A program made the translations under genes and the position numbers. From Paraphysoderma sedebokerense (taxonomy: Eukaryota; Blastocladiomycota; Physodermatomycetes; Physodermatales; Physodermataceae), in NCBI GenBank assembly GCA_025602915.1, contig JAHLJZ010000050.1, positions 108,688 through 172,687 of the forward strand: a stretch of DNA of 64,000 bases. Reading direction: 5' to 3'. Each line of letters opens with the position of its first letter. Positions within the stretch are counted from its first letter, which is position 1. Of this stretch, positions 1-12,010 are shown piece after piece. The notes under the pieces are model-generated. The model saw only the letters and a program-made list of their open reading frames with translations, was not told where the DNA came from and did not search any database.

Positions 1-2
1 TT

Positions 3-738
3 AGATCGAAAGACTCAGTTATACTGCAAGTCGGTTATCGTCGGTTCATCTGCAATCCAATATATAGCCAAGACACCAAGTCCATGAAAAAGACGAATGA
101 CGTCCACAAATTTGAACGTTTTCTAAGAATAGGGCAGACCAGCATGGGTACTGTTTATGGGCCCATCACCTTCGGTCCGGCCCCCATTTTGATGTTTCGA
201 ATAAATGAAGACGGCAATGGTAAGCATCTACGTTCAACCGTAATCATTCAATTATGACTTCCATATGGATTTTTACTCATTATGCTTCTTCCTGCCGTCT
301 CTAGAAGACCCTATTCCCATCGGCACTGGTTCTCTTCTTCCTCCTTCTCCAACTCGGATTGTCGCGAAACGGATCATTCTTACTGGACATCCTTTCAAAA
401 TACACAAGAAATCAGCTGTTATTCGATACATGTTTTTCAATCCATCTGATATCGCATATTTCAAACCTGTGCAATTAGCGACAAAGTATGGACGCATAGG
501 ACACATCAAGGAGAGTTTAGGAACAAAAGGTTACATGAAATGTATGTTTGATGGACCTCTAAAAATGATGGATACCGTTTGTTTGATGTTATATAAGAGA
601 GTGTTCCCCAAGATGGAAGTGGCTGCTGACGAAAGTCTCGACGAAACAGTGGAGCAAGGAGGCGATGGCAGTCCTTACAGGTGGAAGACAGAGAATATTG
701 GTGGAATTAAAGCAGTTCCAGACGTTGAAATGGCATAA
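3..738 (+). CDS. TSR1: Ribosome biogenesis protein TSR1, C-terminal part (5' end outside window)
   Basis: TSR1 is a GTPase-like factor, related to BMS1 and EF-Tu, needed for late 40S maturation. Only the last two exons are present: 3-220 and 305-738, with an 84-base GT-AG intron. The first exon reads in frame from the window edge ([15 protein letters not shown], then [11 protein letters not shown] and [14 protein letters not shown]). The second carries the family signature [31 protein letters not shown]-type text, [12 protein letters not shown] and MKCMFDGPL, and ends near YKRVFPK with an acidic tail. The join restores frame through a split Glu codon. It is convergent with the CLU-type gene that ends at 1024. 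I am confident of the identity; the N-terminal two thirds cannot be assessed. Confidence 0.95.
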
Positions 739-1023
739 ATGATTTTAAATGTTGATTGAGTATTCTTCGATTGTTAAATTATAATGAAATACATTTTGAA
801 ATTGAACTGAACCTACTTCGCGTTCGTAAGTTCGAAGATCTTAAAAATTAATCTGAAATTACTGGACTTTATTATTAGTATTATTTTTAAGAAAGAGTAA
901 ATACAGGGTATCAATCATTGAGCAGAAGACATATTAGTGATTTCACCATAACCTTATCCTCGCGCCAGCCCGTACATACTACTATCTCAGCAATATCGAT
1001 CACATCGCGTGCTAACTACTTTC

Positions 1024-4000
1024 TCACCCAGCGATAGATATACTATTACTTTCCACAATCTGAACAATAATTTTCAGCTCGAAATTCGCCTCTTCTTCAC
1101 CGTCATTAATTCTTGCTAAAACATCCTCTAAGTAGACAATTGGAGTCAAATGAACCAACTTCAGGATGACATCTTTCACAGTAAGTTCTTCATATTTCTC
1201 TCGGTCTGCTTGTTGCTCTTCTCTATCTTCCGCTGTCGATTCTAAAGCATATCTAGCAGCTCTAAGTAACTCCTTTTGGTGATTCTGTAAGATCTTAAAT
1301 TTAAGTGAAATCATTTGTCTGGTTAACATTAACAGCTGATTCGTTTTAGATGTTATGTTATTACCGCCGCCACCGGGGTTCGGTTGGGTGTTACTGGAAC
1401 GGTACTTTGTCGGTGAACTTGTAATGTTAGTTGTAAAAGGGGCACCGCACCCTGTTGCTTGAGATATGGCCAGAGAAATCGATGACTGATTGGCGGTTGA
1501 ATGCGATAACAAAGATGTCATTGAACCATTCGCAGCCGAAAGTTGGTCGAGTCGGGACAAAAAAGAAGTTGTAGAAGCGTTTAAGCTAGAGTATTGACTA
1601 TTTGAATTGAATCCTCCTTTCTGAGGGCTTTTGCCGGCTGCTCCATTCTTCTTACTCTTGTAAAATTTGAAAACCTTCTCAAAACAGGTAATCGCTAATT
1701 GATAACTAGCCTTGATTTGAGGTGTAATTACTCCTTGATAATCAGCATAACTTGCTAATACGAGATTGGCCAACTGTAGATAACTCTCAGCCGTCAATGC
1801 ATGAAGCGGTCCCCACAGTTTTTCGCGAATTTTACGTGCCGACTGAGAATGGTTTATCGCTGTATCAAGGTCGCCTTTGATCTCATATGAGCTTGCGAGA
1901 CAGTAGTGAGTCTCTGCAATGTGAACTTGACAATTTGGCAACGACTGGAATATCTGCAAGGCTTCAGTAAAAGTACTGAGTGCTTCGCTAATGCGATTGA
2001 GCGTATGGAGTATATAACCGGACTGTAACGAGAGCGTAAGGTTAGTGACGGGATACATCTCAATATGAAACAAAAAATTGTTATACTTTTAGCAAATGTC
2101 TCGCCGTGACGGCATGATTTTTGCCCAAAATTCGATATGCTAGTTGCAGCGCTCTCTTGTGATACTCGTAGCCTTTTTGATTCAAGTTTATGCGACAAAA
2201 CAACTGACTAATTTTGTCGTGCAAATTTATAGCTAACGGATGATCTTCGCCCCAGTGAAATTCCAAGATATTCAATCCTCTTTCATACTGATCTAAAATA
2301 ACATTTAACTTTGTATGCATTGAAGTTTTTGGTTGCGACAAAGTCATAGTAGATGAAGAGAATTCGGATCCAGCACCACCAGCAGATGATAAGGTTTCAG
2401 ACGAATGGGAAGATGAATGTGAAACCGTAGACATTGACTGGGCTGATTTAGACTTTCGCGGTGATCGTTTCACGAACTGCTCTTCTATCTCCGTACTGTC
2501 TTTGTGATTTTGAGCACTCAGCATAAACGTAGTCTCCAGTAAGTTTATGTAGATTAAACTGGTTCCCGCTTGATTTTTACAGGCCAGATTATTAGCTGCT
2601 AATCCATATGTATTCGCTTCATCGTATCGATAAACCGAATTGAAGTAACGAGCAAGATTGTTAAACTTAGATGCCGTAACGTCGCTCTTTGTTAACTTGG
2701 CCTTTTGTCCCAACATGGCCAGGTGGCGAGCAAGATCATAAACGTATTTTTCTTCCTCGCTTTTGAAATAATCTGATGAGCCAGATTTAGATTCGACTTT
2801 CGAGGGGAGGCCTTCCACTGACTTGATTCGCACCGAAAAATTGATGAAATGATGTTGCTTGATTGGATTGACGCTACCGAAATCGTAATCCATTGAATCC
2901 TGAAAATTCATGCCGCACTAAGATAAAGGACATGAGTGACAACTAACTCTATCTATGTATCACTGAGACAATTCGAACTTACATGATATTGCATAGAAAT
3001 GAACATGGCTGGTTGATGAATGTTCGAAAAAGTTTCAAAGCTCATGTTGAAGCTGAACTTTCGATGAATCCAAACTTTTAATTTTTCTTCCCAGAACTAC
3101 ACCAAAAAAGCACATCTACATCAGTGGCAGAAACAGCAACACATCGAAAAGGAACCGAACATACTTTTTTCACTCCATCCCCATTTCCGAGGACATTATT
3201 GAAAAGTTTAATTGCAAGATTTCTTAATTCATCTTCAATTTTACTGGCTTCAATTTTTCGAAAGTTGATAATAGCTCGCCGAATTTGGTCTCTAAATAAA
3301 ACTTTGCATGATCTAGCAATCATTTCGATAAAACACATTTCTTTTATGTAAGGAAGCTTTGTGTGGCGAGCGACAAGACCTGTGGTAATAGAATAAGTGA
3401 AAAATAAGTTCAATGATTCCTTTCTACTGTTGCATATACCGGATATAGTACCTAAGTGTCGAATATTAATTCCGTGCTTATGCAACTCATTCGTAAACCC
3501 TCGACTATCAATGGGTAAAATTTCTAAATCATCCAATTTTTTGACAAACGAAGGAATGTGGTTCTCTCGGAGAAACCTCGCAGCATATATGACCTCCTTG
3601 TCGTTATGTTGCCTGTCACGGAAGGCTATTTGGAAAAGAATGCATAATCAATATCTCCGCAAAAGATAGGAATATTGCTGCAAGAGTACCTGTGACAGAG
3701 CTAAATGCATCCGGCGATAAAGGATTCTTATAAACTTGAACAAACTCGGGGCGCAATCGCTTCTGATTATCCATAGCAGCTGACGAAATTTCCGCTTTCG
3801 GAATGTCCAATGGATACAAATCGCATAGATTCAAAACATAATAATGATCGTACTTTTGGCAGTAATGCACCTACATTGATAACAGTTAATATATCCGCTA
3901 CTGCTCGTGCGAATCATCTCCCTATTCGACATACCTCCACATTGGCAGAAACTCTAAGGCCCACACCCTTTCCATTGCCTAAATCAACTTGATGATCCTT

Positions 4001-5532
4001 CAAATTCAACAGTTTTCCCACTTCGTTCACTTTCTCAAGTGCTGTCACGTCAACTACTGGACCATCATCTTCATCTCCGGCAACCTCTAACACTAGTGTT
4101 TTCTTATCTTCCAGCGGCATCACTGCGTAAGCTACAAGTCGAAAACCTTTGTAATCTATCAAGCACATTAATGCCGTATGAAGGTCGGATTGTTGATGTT
4201 TATTGACGGAGTTAATTCCTAGCAACTCAAGGGATGTCTTTCGAAACGATGATTCAATTTGCTCCAATGATTCATCTAAAGTATGAAAGGAAAAGCATTG
4301 AAACGTTACATTGTTTTACTTCGATTTGTATATAATTGCCTGCATACCATCAAAATCTGAAGCTAAATAGAACAATATTTGACCATGGAGCCATGTTCCT
4401 GGTTGTTTCTCTCCTTGTTTCGATATCGACTTCAAGTGATACTCGTCAATGATCTTTTGACCGTAATACTGAGCTACCTCTCTGAAGGACCCTAAAAATT
4501 CGGCAACTTTTACGTCTATGAATGAATTGTTGGTTTAACTATTTGAGTTTCCACACGTTTTGATAGTTCTGTCAAGCGGTACCTTTGTGCAAAGCTGCCT
4601 CTTTGTTTCCACTAGGTTGAGACATCAACTTTTGATATCTATCATTCCATGGTTCTGAAGCATTCGAAGATAATTTTGAACTTGCTACATTATGTCCTCG
4701 ATGTAATGAATTCTCTTCCCTGTTCCGCCCAAACGGTATTGAGTTGTGCTTTAGTCATACACCACTAGCTACCTGCCTTCAAATGTCAGCATGAAACTAT
4801 ACATACGGATACAGGGCTGGTTGTTTATTTAATTCGTAAATCTCCTGCGGCGATAAAATTTCTGATTCACAGAAAGACTGTTAAACTCGACCAGTCAGTA
4901 ACAATTCCAAACGAGCAAACACTTTGGAATGTCACTCCGAATACTCACCAACGCTTCAATTTCAGATGTAATTTGACTGGCTGCATCTGATGTATCTTGT
5001 GGAGCTAGACTGACTGACGATTGGGAATAGCAGTCGTCTGGTATCTTTGCAGTCATCCGCGGTTCATTTTGTTTACCAGAAGCTTGCTGTAACGTATTTA
5101 TCCATTCGTCTCGCTCTTTTTTGGACTGTGCTCCAAACACAAACTAATATCAAATTTTTATGTTAATTTCGCTACATATCTTTCTAAAATGACAATCACG
5201 CAAAAGGAAGTGTATGTATTGAAAGATGCAATCTCGCTCCCGGTGGAAGTCGAACATACCCTTTTGTGCTTTGTTACCAATACAAAAGCATATAACTTTT
5301 CTCTATCCAATACATGCCTTCTTTGCAGCTCATGAGGCACTTCTATTTCGAGGTCACTCAAACTGATGATGTATTTAGGCGGGGTGTTTTGATCTCTATG
5401 GTTATAGATGTGGACCGAATGAGAGGGTTGATCGAGCAGGACGAACCACTTCAGTCGCCATGGTTGAAAGAAAGAACCCTTTTTGTACACCCATCCTTGT
5501 TTGATAACTTTTTTGCGAGAGGGACTGTGCAT
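1024..5532 (-). CDS. PH-CLU-TPR protein (clustered-mitochondria-like with N-terminal PH domain)
   Basis: CLU-family proteins bind mRNAs for mitochondrial proteins and control mitochondrial distribution. Twelve exons join in frame: 5532-5260, 5143-4949, 4877-4803, 4748-4583, 4515-4348, 4275-3935, 3870-3690, 3625-3440, 3379-3165, 3096-2983, 2917-2087 and 2022-1024, giving about 1247 residues. Residues 5-110 form a PH domain (KQGWVYKKGSFFQPWRLKWF, and after the first intron FVFGAQSKKERDEWINTLQ). Then come a CLU N-like region, the CLU core (YYVLNLCDLYP, RLRPEFVQVY, GINIRHLG, FIEMIARSCKVLFRDQIR, FWEEKLKVW) and C-terminal TPR-like repeats (GYILHTLNRISEALSTFTEA). The start ATG has an in-frame stop just upstream. 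The TPR region carries Ser- and Gly-rich insertions. Ordinary CLU1/TIF31 lacks a PH domain, so this may be a separate paralogue that binds membranes through phosphoinositides (inference). Confidence 0.85.
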
Positions 5533-5788
5533 TATTCACAATTGATTAGGAGGGTGGATGGAATGCGACTTGACTCGACCGATGGATGCAGGAATGGCAT
5601 TCAAAGGAGTTCGCGTTTCGCGTTTGATGAGCGCAGAAGCAAATGACAACTCACAATAGATTGTTTATTACAGAAAATATATTCAACGATAATGTATTGA
5701 TGTGAATAGAGGTATGTTATTGCATTCTGTTGCACACTTAATTTACACATATAAAAAGCGACTGTCATGCTTGCACTACAAGAGTTTT

Positions 5789-8178
5789 TCAATTAACGAT
5801 CGCTTCGGTAAACTCCCATATCTAAAAACGCTATCAGCAAATTCAGGCTCATTCAACATGAAAGTAAAATAAAGAGAACTCACACTTCAAATAAGATAGT
5901 CGCCAACCCAAGTGCTGTTCCCACCGAAAGTAATTCTATGGGATTTAAATGTCCACCCACGAAACCCACAATGATAAAAGAAACACCTATCATGAATCGC
6001 CAACACAGGCGATACAATTTTGGAATTCGAGGCTTGTTTTCCCAAGGCATAACATTGTCTCTTGACTTGTGTACCAATCCCAATAAAAAGAAGCAAAAGT
6101 AGGCAACTGCGTTTCCAATCGCGTACAAGAATCTAAATCAAGAATTAGATGAATGATTACGCTCATTTAATGTTGTCAGATTCACACCTCAACTCTGGCT
6201 TCACGTCCATTTCTACCCCTGGCTTGTTGTCTGTTAACGTTTTGGAGCCTGTTGATATAAGTTGCCCAATAGCCACGCCGGCGCTTACAACGCTTAAATG
6301 CAAAAACACATGCAAAGTGCTGAATGAAACGGACGTAACTGAGTGCCTATCTCGAGTTGTTAGAACCAACATATCAATCGGGCACATCAAAACTTTTCTA
6401 ATCGTTTACCTTCTAATAGCGTGCACATACGTCCGACTCGCATCCATATTGAAGTACAGCCAAAAGAATGCAACAGCGTGAATCAGGCCACATATCGTTG
6501 CTAAATATCCCATTGATAAATACGGCGCGTCCGAATCAAATAGAATATTTACTACAACTTCGCCTGCCAAAGAAAAAAAGTTTAACCTTTATTCTATGAA
6601 GTAGATTTTTACTCGCCTTACCTATAACAATAATAGAAAGTAAACCAAAGCGTTCGGTATAGTGTTCGATGTTAAGTGCAATTCGATATTTCAATCGGAT
6701 ACCGAATTTTGCGAGCAATATACTCTGAGCCTGAGAAGTAATGTCCAGCACCGAAGATATCCACCACAAAGTCATTTGATATTCTATCCCGTAGAAAAGA
6801 CCTATAAACCAGGGGATAGAAACGATAACTCGGATGCTCTGCATGATGTACCAATTATGTTGAAACTTGGGAATAAAAAGCATTCGAATAGACCCGACCA
6901 CAATGAGGATAGCACGACAGGTTAAAAATGTGGCGATATAAACGTTGGCAGTATGAGATGCTGGATCTGGATTGAAGGCATTCTTGACATTTATCCCCAT
7001 TCCTGCGACAAGGGCGACGACGATTAACATTAAAGCTTTATGGGCTAAGTCAGAACCTCCGAAGACGTTGTTCATAAAGTTTACTTCAGTCCAATTACTC
7101 CAGATCGGAATGAATAGAAGAACGAATTCAGAGATTTTGAGCGAAGATAAGTTGTACTTCAAAGTTAACCCAATTTTTGCGATCACGCCAACATAAATCA
7201 AGTCCATAAACTAAAAAATTCAGAATTGGTTATATAACAGTTTGTTAAGACTTACCAAATTACTTAGAAACGCACCAGTTCTTCCCAAGTCACTTTTCTC
7301 TCTGTTCTTTCTCGATATAATTTGTCACCAATGAAATACTGTCGAATCCAGGGTCTTTGAAATAGAACCTCCTCCCCAGGATGATCGATAAATTCATACT
7401 CATCCAACTCTCCAAACTCTTTTACAGTCTTTGACATTCTTTGTATTAGTAATTCACAAATGAAAGTACAATCTCGGAGAATAAACTAACCGATGGAACG
7501 GACTCGTCACTTTCGCTCTGACCGGGCGGCACTGCATTCTAGACGCACACTAGACGTTAGAGCAACCGTCAACACGATCGAAAGTTTGTGGAGAATGAAC
7601 GACTAACCGGTACTTCCCGAACCTATAAATGTGGAATGCAATTAGCGTCTAATTAATCCATGTGTAATTGCTACTCTCGATAGAATTTACCTCTAATTCA
7701 AAACCGGATTCTTCGGGATCAAAAGTAGCTGTAGATATTGATGCAGGTTCAGTCGATGATTTCTTCTCCCTTGACTTAAAACCGATTGATAAACCTCATT
7801 AATTCAGAAAAATGATGGTAACTCAATAGATTTACACTTAGATCTTACTTTGGTTAAAGTATTCAACTCTTGATTTCGGTTCTTTAATTCCTGCTTCAGT
7901 TGCACCTTTTTTTCGAGATCAGTCTCCGATTCCAATTTTACTTTAAGGTCAGAAATAACTGTCTCTAGAGTCCATATATGCTCAAGAGAACTATCCAGTC
8001 AAATGGAATTAGAAACACAAGATTATTGAAACAACCACTCATGTATCAATAGAGCGTACCCGATTTGAAGACATCGAACGTTTGATTCCCTGGGGCAATA
8101 TAGCAATTCGGGAACAACCCAAAATGTGATGCCCCGACATTGCAGCTTGGATGCGAATGGAGGTTTACTGGTAGGCAT
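5789..8178 (-). CDS. LtrA-family (low temperature requirement A) multipass membrane protein
   Basis: Eleven exons join in frame: 8178-8060, 7990-7849, 7774-7691, 7622-7608, 7538-7491, 7428-7276, 7210-6622, 6563-6410, 6346-6188, 6132-5886 and 5821-5789, giving 580 residues. The first ~190 residues are a soluble, charged, coiled-coil-like region (ETDLEKKVQLKQELKNRNQE). The LtrA core then starts at VTWEELFMDLIYVGVIAKIG. Further LtrA hallmarks are HYTERFGLLSIIVIGE, FLHLSVVSAGVAIG and the C-terminal LFEIWEFTEAIVN. I count about ten hydrophobic segments. The fourth exon is only 15 bases. LtrA was named in Listeria; its biochemical role is not established, so I assign none. The ATG at 8178 follows an in-frame stop, but an extra 5' exon is not excluded. 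Confidence 0.85.
7608..7622 (-). other. 15-base micro-exon of the LtrA-family gene
   Basis: Encodes VREVP, flanked by an AG acceptor on its 5' side (end of a ~68-base intron) and a GTTAGT donor. Both neighbouring introns are phase 0, so skipping it would stay in frame. Confidence 0.65.
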
Positions 8179-8630
8179 ATAATTTAGTGGAATTTAATAG
8201 AAGGATACTCATACGGCGCTTTTTTAAATCAGGACCTATGCATCTAGTAAGCTTAATTAATGAAAATCGCCGCGATCTCCGATCACGTCATTCCTAAAAT
8301 TCACTCGTGTCGATGACTTTCTCCGTCATATGAGGGGGTAATTTGATGATAATAACGAAGTCCTTAAGCTCTATCAATTTACTATTTGAACTGGTATAGC
8401 TTCTAAAGAATGGCTGGAAAAACAAGGAATCCATTTCTGGAACGTGGAACTCGAGATCGACGGAACATAAGGGTCTGCAGTTGCACAAACAACAAATAAT
8501 ACGTTTTCGGTTTATTATAACAATATAGTTGTATGTATCACATAGGTAAGCTCGACTACTATTAAAAACTTGCTAAAATACGATTGTATGAATAATTACA
8601 CGAATACCAAAATCAAATTAATGTATTTTT
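8179..8630. other. Intergenic region, no supported gene
   Basis: A minus-strand reading frame of about 60 codons (8294-8488) has no similarity I recognise. It contains acceptor-like AG sites but no convincing start or join to the LtrA gene. It may be 5' UTR or unrecognised 5' exon of that gene, or spacer between it and the secreted-protein gene. Confidence 0.4.
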
Positions 8631-9301
8631 CTAGTTTTTGGCAGAGGGACCAGGGGCGGTACAGTCAATGGTGAAAGCATCAGAAGTAAATCGGAATCTG
8701 GATCTATCCATGTTCAATGCGTTGAAGGATTCGAATTCAAGTCTGTAGACACCACCTTCGATGTTTTCTGGGATGAACCAGCTGTATGAAGCTTGACCGT
8801 TTCTGGCACGACCAGCACCCATAGTACGTTCTTCTTTGAGGAACTGGGAAGTCTTCTTGTTCATGATTTCGGTTATTTTCTCACCGTTACCGTTGAGGAG
8901 AGTAAGTTTTGAGTTATCAATACCCTGCGTAGGACAATTAATAATTAGAACTGATGTGAAAAACAGTGTTTAAATCTTGACATAAGATGGAATCTTTAAC
9001 TCACCCAGAAACTTCCGAATCCGAAGGTGTTGGCCTTGATATCTTGAGTGCTTCCGCATTTCCAGTTGGTCTTTTGGTTGGGAGAGACGAATTCAAAACG
9101 TGCATGTCTTTGTTGGTCAAAAGTAGTAGCACCGTGAATGGCAGCAGCGCCACCGACGACAGTACCAGCGACAGCAGTACCGAGAGCGACCTTGACGGGG
9201 ACAGACAAACCGGCAATGGCAGCGGGCAAAATAGGGGCAGCATTAGATGCGCCGAGAACAGCCAAAACAATGACGGCGAGAGAAGCAATTTGAACTTGCA
9301 T
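8631..9301 (-). CDS. Small secreted protein, family A member 1
   Basis: Two exons, 9301-9005 and 8924-8631, give 196 residues. An N-terminal signal peptide (MQVQIASLAVIVLAVLGASN, then AAP) is followed by a Gly/Ala/Val-rich hydrophobic stretch (residues about 35-58) and a C-terminal domain with WKCG, GRARNG, SWFIPE, GVYRLEFESFN, DRSRFRF and FTIDC. The same landmarks in the same order occur in the protein at 60129-61143, and the last of them at 63818-64000, so this is one of three paralogues. The order CG, variable hydrophobic strands, W-IPE, G-YRLEF, F-I-C weakly resembles the Kre9/KNH-like beta-sandwich domain of fungal wall proteins (inference). The function is unknown. It is divergent from the LPMO gene, across 970 bases. 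Confidence 0.85.
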
Positions 9302-10274
9302 TTTTATGTTGTGGAGAAAATCTATGAACTTGCAAGAGGGGTGGACTGGATTGAGGGAGGGAGGGAGGGGATTTTGAAGACCTCCTTTCCGCCCACAGGG
9401 AAAGCTATCGTCATTTTTTTTGCTATCAACCCCTTAATTTTCCGTGTTCCATATAGAAAGGCCGATTCAAACTCTTGGATGAGGGGGGGGCCAACAGATG
9501 GAAGGATAAGCCCATATTGAGGAGGAGGGAGGGATGGTGTTGCCGGAGAGCTGCCCGGGAAGGTTTCAAGCAACAAAGAGAACACGCCGCGCCACTGAGA
9601 CTCAGGAGGAAGGGGAACGCGCGTCACTTTTGCCCTGTGGAGTGAGGATGGACAACTCTGCTGATGTATGATTAATTTCAATACTCCGCAACGCAATGCG
9701 CACACAAACAAGAACATAGAGACTTTGACTTGGTGAGTGGATATGCAGATATATACATGCTCATTTTGTATGCCAGGCCCCGAGTGGTCTCAAACGAATC
9801 CGAATGAATACAATTCAATGAGTGCATGACGCTGGCTGTTGCTTATCAGCGACCCCGCCTTGGCCCTTCTTGGCCTTTGGACGCACACAATTGCGTCGCT
9901 CTGGTCCCTGATCCGAATCATCCGATGCAACAGAATGCAATACATCACCGATATCATCCCCACACTATCCCCACTCCTCTTGGAAGCAGATGGAATCCAC
10001 TTAGAATTCTCATTCGTGCCCATCTCATTGTGATCTATTTTTAGCATGAGCAGCATGAAGGCAATCACGATCTTCGCTGGGGACGCATGGAACAATGCAT
10101 AACCTGCAGTAGTGTAATATTATACAATACAACATTATCCAGCAGTCTGCGTCCACTTTCCCTTTTGGGAATTGCGAGGAATTCCGTCCCTGATATTTAA
10201 CCCCCACTCGGCCGCGTCGTCTTTTCTCGCAAGACTTGTCCCATTTCTATACCGATTTTCTATCAACACGGATC
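9302..10274. other. Long intergenic region between divergent secreted-protein genes
   Basis: No supported gene. It holds a purine-rich GGGA repeat around 9355-9370, an eight-base G run near 9483-9491 and TATA-like text near 9745-9755 (upstream of the minus gene). It probably contains both promoters. The reading frames across it look incidental. Confidence 0.6.
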
Positions 10275-11544
10275 ATGTCGTTCAAAATTGTATCCATATG
10301 TCAGCTGCTATTGCTCCTGGTGCTCCAGACATCTCTCTCGGAAGGACATACCTTCCTGCATTCGATCACTGCAGGCGGTAAAGAGCAGACAGAGTGTATT
10401 CGATACTATCCTGCACCAGATAAGAAGAATTTCCCAGTCAAAAATATCGAGGGTAGCGAAATGATGTGCAATGCTGGCACCTCCCCTGCCAAACAAAACT
10501 GTCCTATTTCTGGTATGTATCTTGTCTATATCACACACGCGATAAGGAAGTTGTACTGGTCTGACGCAACAACAATTATTGTTCAATAGCCGGTGAAACC
10601 GTAACCCTACAGTACTATCATGTAACCCCTTCACCAGGAGATATGATCCTTGATAGATCGCACAAAGGACCCTTTGCGATATACCTAGCTCAAAGCGATG
10701 CTAATGGCAATCCCGGTGGATGGTTCAAGATATTTGAGAAAGGATATGATTCCGCCAGCGGAAAGTGGGCTTCCGGTAAGATCAGCGATGGCCGTTGCCG
10801 TCAGTGTAGTAGCCTGTACTTACATGTTCTTGTTCACAGACGAACTGATTGATTCGCGCGGAAAATTGTCTGTTCCCATTCCTAAAGGATTACAGAATGG
10901 CCGCTACCTTTTGAGAGCGGAGTTTATCGCATTGCACGAAGCTAATGGAAAGTACAGTAAGTTAGCGTTTTAGACAAAATCTTCCCCTCCATGTTTCAGT
11001 GTATAACGGAATCTCTCATTATCAACAAAAAGACGAAGATCCTGGTAGAGGCGCGCAGTTATACAGTAAGAATCTTTTCGATATTCAAGTTCTGCATCAA
11101 AGATCGATTGCTAACAATTAATACTTATTCTCACACAAAGTTACCTGCACTGACATTGTTGTGTCTGGTGGTTCTGGAACCATTAAACCTTCAACTGTGA
11201 CGATCCCGTCTGCGCAATGGGCAACATTTGATTCTCCCGGTATTCATTTCAATCTTTACGACGGAACTCCGCATTCTTCGTACAAAATCCCGGGGCCACC
11301 TGTAGTGACCTCCCAATCCACTACGGACAACTCGAGTGACGCTAACCAAACGAGTTCACCTCCTTCTCAAAACTCCGAACCGCCTGCAAGTCAACCACAG
11401 CAAAACCAGCAACCAGAGCAACAACAAAGCGAGTCATCACGACAACCTGCTGCCCAACCACAGGCATCTGAACCCAAGTCGAATCCTTCCCCATGGAAAG
11501 GTGGCCGTCGTCGAAGACGAAAGGGATGGCAAAGAAACTATTGA
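10275..11544 (+). CDS. AA9-type lytic polysaccharide monooxygenase, secreted
   Basis: AA9 enzymes are copper monooxygenases that cleave cellulose and related glucans outside the cell. Five exons (10275-10512, 10590-10775, 10840-10956, 11000-11065, 11141-11544) give 336 residues. A signal peptide of about 24 residues ends in LSEG just before HTFLHSI, so mature His1 of the copper brace is present. A second histidine lies in RSHKGPFAIYLA and the axial tyrosine in GAQLYITC. Other AA9 marks are GWFKIFEKG, IPKGLQNGRYLLRAEFIALH, SPGIHFNLY and YKIPGPPVV. The last ~85 residues are a Ser/Pro/Gln-rich tail ending in a very basic stretch (GGRRRRRKGW), not a recognised CBM. The start at 10275 was preferred to an upstream in-frame ATG because it gives a clean signal peptide. 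Confidence 0.9.
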
Positions 11545-12010
11545 TTTCATATCATGTAGAAAACATGTACAAGCACAAGTAAATATTTGGTAAATGAAAC
11601 CCCACGTAAAAAGATACAGTGTATTTTGGTAAATAAAGTTGCAATACTGTATTTTACACATATATGTGGAATCTTTTATCAGAACGAACTGTTTTGCAAG
11701 AGTTCCATCGACTTCCCTCATCATTGTCTCTTAATATCGGTCCATCGGATGCATTAACACAAGTCCGTCAATATGGCAAATGTCCACAGAATTTCAACTA
11801 CATGGGAGCAATCCACCGGAAGCACCGAGTCTTCCAATCACTGACGCGTTTCATGGCAAACGATTTGTCCTTGCTATTGTTATCTGAACGCTACCATTGC
11901 AACACCAGGACGGAGCCTTATGCTACAAATACCACCAAATTCCTCATTCATTCTATATCTAAAACCCACAATAATATCTACACATCATCACAATTCTCTC
12001 AAAAGTCACA
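11545..12010. other. Intergenic / APS kinase upstream region
   Basis: Contains the LPMO 3' flank (AATAAA at about 11630) and presumably the APS kinase promoter. The long plus-strand frame here is in a different phase from APS kinase and shows no family features. Confidence 0.5.

Noticed and set aside
2023-2073. Alternative acceptor giving a longer last exon of the CLU-type gene
   Set aside because: It would leave a 34-base intron; the acceptor at 2023 gives a 64-base intron and better TPR continuity.
8294-8488. Minus-strand frame upstream of the LtrA gene
   Set aside because: Starts with a non-ATG codon in its long form and cannot be joined to the LtrA start with convincing sites.
9484-9720. 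Minus-strand frame in the intergenic region before family A member 1
   Set aside because: Composition reflects purine-rich repeats; no plausible protein features.
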